From: Rhizoclosmatium globosum
Lineage: Eukaryota; Chytridiomycota; Chytridiomycetes; Chytridiales; Chytriomycetaceae
Assembly: GCA_002104985.1 (NCBI GenBank)
Contig: MCGO01000057.1
Span: forward strand, 124,001 to 188,000
Length of the DNA: 64,000 bases
Direction of reading: 5' to 3'
Under the pieces are notes generated by a model. That model saw nothing but the letters and a program-made list of their open reading frames with translations, was not told where the DNA came from and ran no database searches. This document shows positions 47,389-57,424 of this stretch, in pieces. Position 1 is the first letter of the stretch. Every line of letters starts with the position of its first letter. Both the position numbers and the translations under genes were made by a program.

Positions 47389-50300
47389 TTACATTACAAC
47401 ACATTTTTTATCAGGCATTTTGCTGCCACCCTCCCTTACATCTGTCACCATTACCTTTTCTTCTGTTTTCTGGGTAAAAGTACCTGCTGCAAAATTTCCA
47501 GTAGTGTCAAAGCAATTTTCAGTTTGTGGTGCTCCATTAACATTACTGCAGTCCACAAAATTAGACACAATAATGTCCTTGATTGAATCTTCTGAAGATG
47601 CTTTAATTGTAATCATTGGCAGTGTTTGATTAAGTTGTACTTGAGTAAGTTCCTTAGCAGTTTTAGCTTGTGCCCTCAACTGCATGTCCCAGAATACTCC
47701 TTCGCGACTGCTTAAAATATAATCCAATGGAGTTTTTCCCTCCTCAGAAACAGCATTAATGTCTGCACCAGCATCAACAAGTAAAGCACATGCAAAGCCA
47801 CCATGCAAAGCTGCCAAATGAATAGGCATTCTACCGAAAGCATCCACGGCATTTACATTGAAATTAGCTGCAATCAAAGCTTCAACTGAACTGCGGCTGC
47901 GTCTGGCAATGGCAACATGCAGAGGAGTCCATTTGAGTGTATTAGATGCTGTTTCAGTTGCTTTAATTTGGAAGAGAGCTTCTAAATTGCTATTATTCTC
48001 CCATTTTGCAGCTGCTACATGAAGCATAGTAAATCCAACTGCATCATTTATATTAGCACCATGTCTAATAAGAACTTCAACAACCTCCATATTGCCATAT
48101 ATGGCGGCGCCATGAATTGGCATGTGCCCGTCAAATGCAGAGGCATTAATATTTGCACCAAAATGCAAAAGAATTTCAACAGCCTCCTTCTTACCATTTG
48201 AAGAAGCAGAATTTAGAGGAGTTTCTCCATAGAAGTCAGCAGCCTCAAGATTTGCACCTGCACGTAGCAGCAATTCAACAACCTCCTGGTAACCATTTGA
48301 AGCAGCATTATTGAGAGGAGTTTTTCCTCTCCAGTTATCAGCAGCCTCAATATTCGCATCATAGTTCAACAGCAATTGAACTACCCATATGTTGCCATTT
48401 CTAGCGGCAGAATTAAGAGGAGCTTGTAAGTCAGTATCCTCATTGTAGTCCATACAATCCAACAACAATTGAACAACCTCTGTGTTCCCATTCTCAGCAG
48501 CAAAGATCAGAGGAGTCCGTCCTGCAGGGCCAGCAGCATTGGCGTTTGCACCAGCACGTAGAAGCAATTCAACAACATCATATTGTCCGTACTCAGCAGC
48601 AACACAAAGAGGAGGAAAAATGGCTCCTTCAAGGTTTACTCCTTTTTGAAGAAGAAAAGCAACAAATTTTTCACTTCCAAACATAGCACAAATGTGAAGT
48701 AACACTTCTGCTCCAAATGTTATGAGGAAACTTTCAAAGTTTGAGGGGGGAAATTGAGGATCAAAATGGTGAACTAAATTTTCTATGGAATATTGAATAA
48801 GATATGGCTGGTTCTGGATGTCCCATGGAGATAGAGATAGAGTAATTTCACTTGCTTCACCATCATACACCTTCAAGTATGAAGCAAAAATATCAAGACA
48901 ATGGGTAGCCAATACACAATTGGCAACTACAAAGTTGATGTAAATATCAGACTTACACCTTTGCTGTGATGTAAAAAAGTCCTTGACACTCTTGTGAATA
49001 AGAGAGACTTTTCCATCAACAAACCTGAGAATGGATCGCATCTACAGTCTGTTAGAAATAAAATGGTATAGTTGCATTTTCAAATACCTTATCAAAGAGT
49101 GCAACTGTTTGTTCTAATGTAGTTCCTGAAAAGATAGCAAGGTCTTCAAGGTCAAATGGCTCATTCACAAAGAGAATGGCACCAAGTACATTATGGTATA
49201 TTTCACCACCAACGTCAGATAAGACTCTCTCCCCAATTGCACGATATACATCATCTGGGCCTGAAGAAAACTTGCTAATAGCTTCTTTTGCTTGCTCAGG
49301 AGATATTCCACTTGAACTGAGATATTCACAGACAAGTTTAACAAAAATAAAGACTCCTTGTGACTTAATGGTAAGGGCTTCCTGGCACTCTAACAAATTT
49401 TCTGTAAAAGGAGCATCCACATTCCAAATATGCTTGAATTGATCCCCAATCACCATCTCAATATCATTCAAGTTCTCTTGAGTGGTTGGCTCCAATTCAA
49501 ATGAGCTGATTTTTGTGAGGCAGCTGTAAATATCCTTCTCTGGACGGCTAGTAACAAAGAACTTGACAAATAATGGTAACTTGGGGCACAAATCAGTCAA
49601 TATTCTCAGGACAAGGCCACGTGTTTCAATATTCAGCTCGTCTAATGCGTCAATTGTAACTAAGACTGTTTTACTTGAGTATTGAACCTTTTTTAGACCA
49701 TCAATAACAAGTCTGTTAAATGTCTTGAAAGGGTCAGTTAAGATACTGGAGTAGTTGGACAAGTTTTTTTTGCTTTATCCTCTTCAGCCATAGTATCCTC
49801 AACATGAAGTTTGATTTCAGGAAAATACATGCAAAACTTCCAAACTAATGTCTTGATCAATGAGGCTGGATTGTTTTTCAGGTCATCATTATGGCGACAA
49901 AAGAAAAAGATGCCTGTGATGAAATCAACAGGTGAAAGATAGTGTGTGACATAGTAGGAGAACAGTGACTTTCCAGTTCCAGCAGCACCATTGACCCACA
50001 TTACAGGAGATTCATTTTCTTTTTTGGCCCAATCACTCACCTCCTCACCAAGCCACACACGGGTCCCAACAACATAGTCCTTCTCGTACTCAGCCAGGTC
50101 AGCGGAAAAGTCAACAGGATTCAACCAGTTTTCAAGCATTGACTTTTGTTCTGAAATGGAAGAGTTCCGGAATCGTGAAACATTACAGCCAATTTGGTTC
50201 ACAACTATTTTCACAGCCACATTGAACTGTTCTGAGCCAGGGACAGAGTCTCCAAAGTTACCATGCTGTTGACCTGCTGTCAGTAAGAATGCACCTGCTA

Positions 50301-52909
50301 GGTTGGGATTCTTTTGCAAGTTTTGAATTTCTTTGGAATCAAGAGAGCCAAACATATAAGCTGGAATCAAAGGCTTCTTGATGTCACCAGCAAAGTGAAT
50401 TTCACGACGACAATTATCTGACATCTATAAAATGATACAATTAGACTTGAGACAAAGCAGTTACAGCATTTACCAAGTATGGTTGTGACAAACAGACAAT
50501 AATGGCATCAGCATTGAGGACAGCTTTGGCCATATGATCATAGGAATTTGAGTACAATTTGTTTTGATCTAACCAGATTGTGAGGCCAGGAATCTCTTGC
50601 ATCAATGCAGCACAAAGGCTTTCAACTTGTTGAATTGTTTCCCACCTGATAAGACAATTAACCTCAAACAAGAGAACATCATTAATCAACTCACGAGTAG
50701 GAAACCATAACATCAAATTTCTTCTTTTCTGTAGTCCATTCTTTGTTAGTCACAACTGGACGAGGGTCAAGAAAGACAGGCTTAGTGACAGTTTCTGGTT
50801 GGATATGAGCCCTTTCAATGAGCAACCTGTTACCATTTTTGCATATTTCTTCAATGCAATTTTCATCAACTATTGTTTTCTTTGATGTTTCCCAATCCAC
50901 AAAATAGATCTTATCCTCAATTTCTATTCCCTGAATGTTTTTCTGAATCTACATCATACATTAGATACTATGGAAGGAACAAAAGAAACAAACCTCTTTC
51001 TGCAATTGTGCCAATGTAAACTCATGGACACGAATTGTAATATCCATTTTTCCTCCAAACTCGTCAACATCAAGAGTGACAAAATTAGTGAACTTGAATA
51101 CAGCCTGGTTCAAAGGTTTCTCAACACGTTCAATACTTTGATGAATTCGGTGGCGATCTGAAAGCATAGACCTTTTCACCCCAATTTCAGTCATTTCCCA
51201 ATCAAATACCATAAGGTTAAAATTTGGCCCAAGTTCAAACTTTTCACGGATCTGTGCATTGTGTTATTGAATGTTGTATTTTGCACAATCACTCTCACCA
51301 AATGTTTAAGCTCTCTTCCTTTCATATCAATGCTTTCAATTTCAATATGTTCAAAGTCCTTCTCATCATTATACTTCTCAATTTTGGCTTGAAGTGGGTA
51401 ATTGTGATTGTATGTTTGCTTGGTAATGGGTGCTCTCCTGTGCATTGGTGGGGCTGCTAAAGGAATGGTGAGTGTAACAGTTAGCATCAAAAGAAGCAAA
51501 AATACATTCAAGCTTTGCAGACAGATCTAACAACATGACTTTAAGTTCCCACAGTAATACCTCATTCTGCTGTATTCCAACTGCGTTCTGCTGTATACCA
51601 GCAGCATTATTCACAGCATTTAAATAACCAGCAATGCGCTTCAGTAATTCTGTTGCAGCCTGGAACGGTTTAACCACGTCCTCAAGGCTTGATCTAAGCA
51701 TTGTATTCTTGATAATATTCAGTTTACCAAAGCAATCAGAGACACTTTCAAGACTTTTCTTCAGCTTTGAATTCTTTTCAAGGCTGTACTTTTTGCGGTT
51801 GTCAAGCTCGGCTGTTGTGTGATGAATGAGAAAAACTGTCACAAAAAAGATTTGAAATACCTGTGACACGCTTCTCCAAATACAATTTAATTGAGGACAT
51901 GGTACATTCCATAACCTTAGAAATAGCTTTTGCAGTTTCCTTGCAGATGACTTCATCAAACACATTGACACGAACAATCAGAATGACATCATTTTGAACT
52001 TCCTTAATTTCTTTCATATGGCTTTCAAAGTCTTTTCCAATACTGTCTCCCGCTTTCCATATCTGTTTGCAAAGAATGAGCTTCAATGTAGAGTGAAATC
52101 AGAAACAAACCGAATAACCAAGGGTTCCAATTGCCCAAATCAATCCAAACACAGGAACAAACTATTAAACAGGGTGTAAAGATTAAATTCAGATAAAATT
52201 GAAACTCACAGGAGCCACTTCAGTTGAAATCATCTTCACAAGATTGGTGGTGGCAGCAAAGAATGGATCACCATCCTCAGATGAAGAGTCTGAAGAATCA
52301 ACATCTTTTGTAAATTCCTTGACTCTATCAACAACATCTTTGCTGCCATCCAGCTCGTAAAACTCTTTTAGGCGATCCTTCAGCTTCATATACCATGGCT
52401 TGACATTTTCATCATCAGAAGCAATAAGCAACATTCCCTCCAACAACTCCTTGAACCCGCTCTCATATCTTTCAAATTCGTTTCTGTCAATGAATGACCC
52501 GATCGTCGTTGCATCTGCATATTGTTCCGTATGATCAATAGTGATATAATCGATAAGAACGGAGTCTATAATACTAACCTCGCTTTGGTGCTGTTAAAAC
52601 AGTCAGATGTAACGCGTTAACGTCAATGATTGGTGGGACTGTTAATGAGTCGAACCAATTTAGCAACGACACATCATTAAATAATGCCCCTCACCTCCGG
52701 AGACCCCGGAATCACATGCAATCATCTGATCGTTACTCATGAGTACATTGCCAGTAGCGCCATTCGCTCCAAAACCTGGGACAAAGATGATATCGAGTTA
52801 AATTGGGTTGTCGTGCAAACATCCAACCAACGGACCAAGATCAGGTGATCATACCTTCTTTATCATTGCCTGTTATGGCAGCCACGGGATTGTCAGAGGT
52901 TCCCAACAT
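47389..52909 (-). CDS. NLR-like receptor: helical N-terminus, TIR, NACHT, ankyrin repeats, CaaX
   Basis: Twelve exons: 52909-52855, 52775-52695, 52514-52210, 52161-52111, 52062-51861, 51811-51506, 51456-51299, 51251-50994, 50948-50695, 50645-50474, 50424-49088, 49041-47389; about 1,610 residues. Introns are nearly all 45-79 bp. Order: acidic helical start; hydrophobic PFVPVFGLIWAIGTLGY (~148-164) and helices to ~330; two ubiquitin-like-looking segments (~345-390, ~450-520); TIR (~548-690: FDVMVSYSW, LTIWLDQNKL, IIVCLSQPYL, SDNCRREI); NTPase with P-loop GAAGTGKS (~760) and Walker B VLVTIDALDE; about ten ankyrin repeats; C-terminus KKCVVM, a CaaX box. Exon lengths sum to 3n+2: one base is missing at an A8 run (plus-strand 49764-49771) inside the NTPase domain. 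NACHT/ankyrin/TIR families act in immunity and self/non-self recognition; role here is inferred. Confidence 0.88.
49764..49771 (-). other. A8 homopolymer at the frame break in the NTPase domain
   Basis: Reading the gene 5'-3', the frame through the P-loop (ending ...AEEDK) and the frame from the Walker B side (SNYSSILTDPF...) overlap here and differ by one base. The run of eight A is the only plausible slip site. No GT-AG intron restores the frame. One extra A (nine) would join both halves. Confidence 0.8.
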
Positions 52910-53235
52910 TGCAAGCAGAGGCGGGGGATTGCAGATGGTATGTGGGGGATGGTGACGGTTGAAGAAAAACACAAATTGGAAAACATGCAACCAATCCAAC
53001 CATACGCGAGTGTTGTTGCTTATGCATCACAAAATGAATTCCAAGAAACTCAAAGTACGTGACGGTTACAGTACATACAGAGACTCGGATAGGCTTTACC
53101 ATTCGTGAATAAATAAAATAAAGTAATAGTAATAACTTTCTCATTGCCATAATCTACACTCTTGCCACTACTCGAAAAAGAATTCAATAATAACCCCATT
53201 CATTCATCCACAATACTATGCATCCATCCTTTCCT
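52910..53235. other. Intergenic region between NLR-like start and CAF40 end
   Basis: 326 bp; contains the 3' UTR of CAF40 and the promoter of the NLR-like gene, both minus strand. A pyrimidine-rich 5' UTR-like tract precedes the ATG at 52909. Nothing else seen. Confidence 0.4.
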
Positions 53236-54640
53236 TCATTCGCTAAGATTAACCAATAGATTCTATTGAGTGGGTGCATTAGTTATTAAACAACTAACAC
53301 TGACATCACAGAAGCAACAAACACAACTTACCGCCAAACACCTCTTTGTTGTCATGTCATCCTTCAACACAATGGCAAATGTGTTATCCCGGAGTGGTTC
53401 AGGTAAACTAACGATCATTAGACGCAGTTTGGTCAGCATCACCTTCAAGAAGTACTACACTAAAACTCACCATTGCCTCAAGGCTTCCTTTGCCCTCGGG
53501 TTATCACTCAACCGCAAATAACACCTCACGACATGCTTCAATAGTCTTACACTTTGCTGTTCCACCAGCTGGCTCACCATGTTGGACAAGACTGTTCCAA
53601 CAGCATAGAAACGTTCATAGGTTTGACAAATGTATGCAAGGCCCATTTCGTCAAGGAGGATTTTTTGTACAATAAAAATAGCAACCTATTAGGGAAATCA
53701 ATTAGTAAGATGTCGGAAGAGATGGATATATGGTTGGTGGTCACACTATGATGTCATTTCTTTCGCCAATCATCATGTGTTGCGCCCCTCTACACTGGCT
53801 TCAACAAATTCGCTTCAAGTTCCAATTGATGTTGCAGAGTCCAGGAAAGGGGAATGACAGTCAAGGAGTTTGTTGGTACACATACAGTTTTGCTGAGTTC
53901 TGAGCCGGACTCCATGATCCGTAAACAGAGGGGAATGATTTCAGTGCTCAAGAGGAAGTTGATGACGTCGCTGTTGTCGTTCTGTTTTCATGTTAGTGAT
54001 GAGTTTAAGGCAGTCAAAAGGAGGGTGAGTAAAAAAGCGAAGTGAAAGGGATTACCTTGACCAGCGCACCAATAACGCCGAGGGAGGTCAAACGCAGGTA
54101 CTCGAAGGCACGTGTTTTTGAGGTGGTATTGAGGAAGGGATAGAGAAAGAGCGGAATGTCAGCTTTAAAGGAAGGTTAATAGGCTGTGGTGGAGTACAAA
54201 AAGACACACAACGCAACACACACCATTCAGAAACAGAGCACGCGTGTCCGAATGCGAAGCTACACACTGAAGCAGAGCCAGGGCATTGCACACCCTGTTT
54301 GAAGCCTGGGCTGAGAGAGTCGGCGGTGACAGGAGCGGGTACACAAGGACAATCTCCTGAAGCAGCGCTGTCATAACACCTGCTCGTCCTTCCTTCAGAC
54401 ACACAACGTCCATTTCATTTGATTTAAAAAGTACCCACCAAACGAGTGCCACAGAATCGGCGCAAGGTCCTCGTACGTCTCTCGCTTCTTGCTCAGCTCA
54501 ACAAGGGCAAGCTCCCGTCGGTCTGGCGCTGCTGCTGAGGCTACTGCTGCGGCTCCGAGCGGCGCCGTCAGATCCAGGATGAGTTGATACACTCGGTCCG
54601 ATGATTCAGGGTCTTGCTGTTGCGGGCCAAGAGCATCCAT
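53236..54640 (-). CDS. CAF40: CCR4-NOT complex subunit Caf40/CNOT9 (Rcd1)
   Basis: Armadillo-repeat subunit of the deadenylase complex that shortens mRNA tails. Seven exons: 54640-54439, 54379-54224, 54162-54056, 53981-53886, 53685-53471, 53407-53332, 53262-53236; 292 residues, the family length. Highly conserved blocks: [23 protein letters not shown] in parts, [120 protein letters not shown], and [17 protein letters not shown]. The last exon is 27 nt and ends NLLVNLSE. Intron 4 (53686-53885) is 200 bp. Confidence 0.97.
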
Positions 54641-54731
54641 CCTCTTTTTTTGAGATAGAAATAAATGAAGGAAAGGAAGAGGGAGAACTCGTGAACTATC
54701 ATTTCTTCAATTACTTTAATAATAACTACAA

Positions 54732-56594
54732 TCAATGCTCCCACAGACTTGTTTCTTCGGGATGTGCCTTCTGCCATTCTTTGCTCCATTGGATCCCCTT
54801 TTTATCATGCTCGTACCCAAACAGTTGAGCCAATTCTTCAAGAACTCGATTATACTTTTTGAGACCACTGCAAGAAAAACAGTTTCAGTTGAAAAAGTCT
54901 TTTAGAAAAAAGAAGACCCATACCTCTGATGTAACACACAAGGCCGACCTCCTGTACTTTTCACTTTCACCCGTTTACCCCCTTCCTCAATTTCGAACGC
55001 CCCAAAAGCAACATCCCATAGGTTCATGAATATGTCATTATCAAAATCCAAAGCAATCAACGGCCTAGCATGATCCGGAATCAGTCCTCCCCTTGTTTCA
55101 TCCTCCACTTCGCCATCCTCGAATTTATGAGCATTTTCGTATCGCATGTGATTGTTTTCTGTTTTGCTCTCTGCAAGAATCCTTTCTTTTACGATGGCAG
55201 CTGCACTTTCCACAGCCGCACGATGTTCCGAACTTTCATGTCCATACTCCTTCTCCGCCGCAGACACTTTCACCATCTCTGCGTCAATTTTTGATACAAA
55301 AGAGGCTGCAACTTCTGGCTCTGGATTCCAAGCCATATGTTTCGACAGGTATAGTTTCTGGAAAGCGTACTGATCATCCACACAGTCGTCATCGTATGCT
55401 GTTTTGATGAGGTGCTTGATGTGTTTGTTTTGGCCAAATACGAGGCCTGCGTTCAAGAACTCGTTGACGGTTCGTTTTCGAGGTTGCTTTGTCTGGTGTA
55501 AACCCCCCAAAAGAATTAGCGTCACCGTTTGATTTTTGTGGATACGTGATCTTTAAAAATACGTACGATTGGATCCATGCGTCCAACAAAGCGGGGGTCA
55601 CGGACTCCTTCTGGTCGTACAACGACTGTTGTTTTGTTGAATTTGTAGGTGAACCAGTGTTCAGGATACAAGACCCTAAGTTAAAGCGTGTTAAAAACTA
55701 TCTTATAAAGAATAATTTGACAGTACCGTTCACTTCCAATAAGAATACGACTTTGCAGAGACCCCTCCCGTCGCAAAAACATATCCCCAAGCACTTTTCC
55801 GTCACATCCAGGTGCAAGGAGTACATCATCTCCATCGGATATTATAACCATTGCGTTGGGTGATACTCTCGTCAAGTAGTCATGATACGCTCTCAACCTC
55901 TTCCCCCACCCTCGCCAACCATGATGTAAACCCAATATTGTTAATTTCACTCCTAAAACATGTCCAAATATTAGTCCATACTGCAATACGAGTGTATATG
56001 GAGAGGGATGGCATTTCCCCGCACCTGGTGTATTTGTAATGATATCCGCCATTCGATTCAAGTTCTTTGAACATATCGTTGAATACACTATCCACTCTAT
56101 GGGGCAAGCGAGGGGATCTTTTGAGTAATCGCAATCAGATTGGTTTCGAGAGGACGGGTTTGAGGCGTATTCGGTATATGGATCATACAAAGCATTCTTT
56201 GCATTCTGATTACATTGCGATGTATCTGTGATGCGATCTCCAAAGAGAGCTCTGTGGGGATGAAAGGGTTTTGATGGGGGGGGGGTCAATTCCGAGAATA
56301 GAAAGTGTGAGGGTGGGAAGGGAGACTCAACTCTCCAGACACGAATTTTGTGTGTTCAAAGACGCAGTGGGGAGTAGAGAAGGCTGAGGCTCGTTTGAGG
56401 TATCCTAGGCTATCGTATCCATGCACGTATGCCTTGATGTTGAAGCCCTGATCAGTGGCCAGAACATAGAGCAGATTGCATGCAGCAAAGAAAGAAACAA
56501 CAGTGATCAGCCGCAAGACGAATGTTTTGATGCCGACAAGGACTTGTGTCAGTGAGACTCTCCGTCGAACCATTCCTCTCAGTTTTCTGAGCAT
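54732..56594 (-). CDS. PLOD/procollagen-glucosyltransferase-type glycosyltransferase
   Basis: Five exons: 56594-56332, 56251-55727, 55675-55567, 55492-54924, 54867-54732; 533 residues. N-terminus MLRKLRGMVRRR then hydrophobic LITVVSFFAACNLLYVLA: a type II signal anchor, so probably Golgi/ER lumenal. The glycosyltransferase part resembles that of lysyl hydroxylase (PLOD) proteins: LTILGLHHGWRGWGKRLRAYHDYL, the metal-binding stretch VIISDGDDVLL, ILIGSERVLYPEHW, NAGLVFGQ, DDQYAFQKLYL, LIALDFDNDIF and a final GGRPCVLHQSGLKKY. No Fe/2-oxoglutarate dioxygenase domain follows, so it is a stand-alone transferase. A ~60-residue Glu/Ala-rich insert lies near 55290-55120. Substrate unknown. Confidence 0.85.
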
Positions 56595-56754
56595 TAACTC
56601 TTTTGGAGAAAAGCAATGAAAGAAAGATGTTATATTGATTGATTGGTTTTTTGCCCATTATTCAGAGAGCAATGCGTTTTGTCCCTATATCCTTCATTCG
56701 CTCATCAGTTCCCACACATATCCCCCTTCATCAAGTTTCCCACTCATCAGAAAA

Positions 56755-57344
56755 CTACCACAGAGCCTTCCTCCTAATTCGGTCAACAATAGTAACTTTC
56801 TTGCTGATTGGAAGGTTCTCGAACCGAGCCTGCTCCTGCTTTGCCAACATTTGGTTTCGTGAGCTGTTTCTTGCATCTGCGGCTGTCAACTCTAGAATGC
56901 GTCCAGGGTAGGTATTGTACTTGCGGCAGAGAGTCTAATATGGTGCATTCGATCAGTATCTTCCAGGTTTAAAGGACAAGGAGGAGGTGTGGGTAGAAGT
57001 CTGTGTTGGTGTTGGTGTTGCTGGAGGGAAAGGGAAAAGAGCAAAAGCAGGAATGAGCAGGTTACCTGGACAGTCCAGACATCCGGGTTTTCTGCACGCA
57101 GCTTTCTGCATTCGGCCTCCTGCTCAGGCGACATTGGTGATCGCTTTGGGTATGAGCGGAGACGGGGCGGCAGGGCGATGGTTTGGGCTGATGCGGAAGT
57201 TGAGGCTGTTGCTGAGATTGGAAGTGGCTGGCGTGAGATGAGCACCGATCCATCATCAAGAGTAACTCGTGGTGTGTTCTTCGGTGTGTTCCATGTATAG
57301 AAGCTGCGTGTGGTCGATCGCAAGAGGGGACGAATGCTAATCAT
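56755..57344 (-). CDS. MRPL20: Mitochondrial large-subunit ribosomal protein mL58 (Mrpl20)
   Basis: Two exons, 57344-57066 and 56934-56755; 152 residues. Arg/Ser-rich N-terminus MISIRPLLRSTTRSFY is a good mitochondrial targeting sequence. Core: ALPPRLRSYPKRSPMSPEQE, ECRKLRAENPDVWTVQTLCRKYNT and YPGRILELTAADAR in order, matching the MRP-L20 family of fungal mitoribosomes; C-terminal basic end RIRRKALW. The 131-bp intron joins TVQ to TLC in frame. Good fit to family length. Confidence 0.9.
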
Positions 57345-57424
57345 TTCTTTGTTTTGCTTTTTTTTGTGAAGAGTGCCCCTTCCAGCCTCTGATGAACAAA
57401 CAAATAAACTCTTTTACTTGATTT

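Noticed and set aside
48019..48201. Plus-strand frame inside the ankyrin region
   Set aside because: Antisense of ankyrin repeats.
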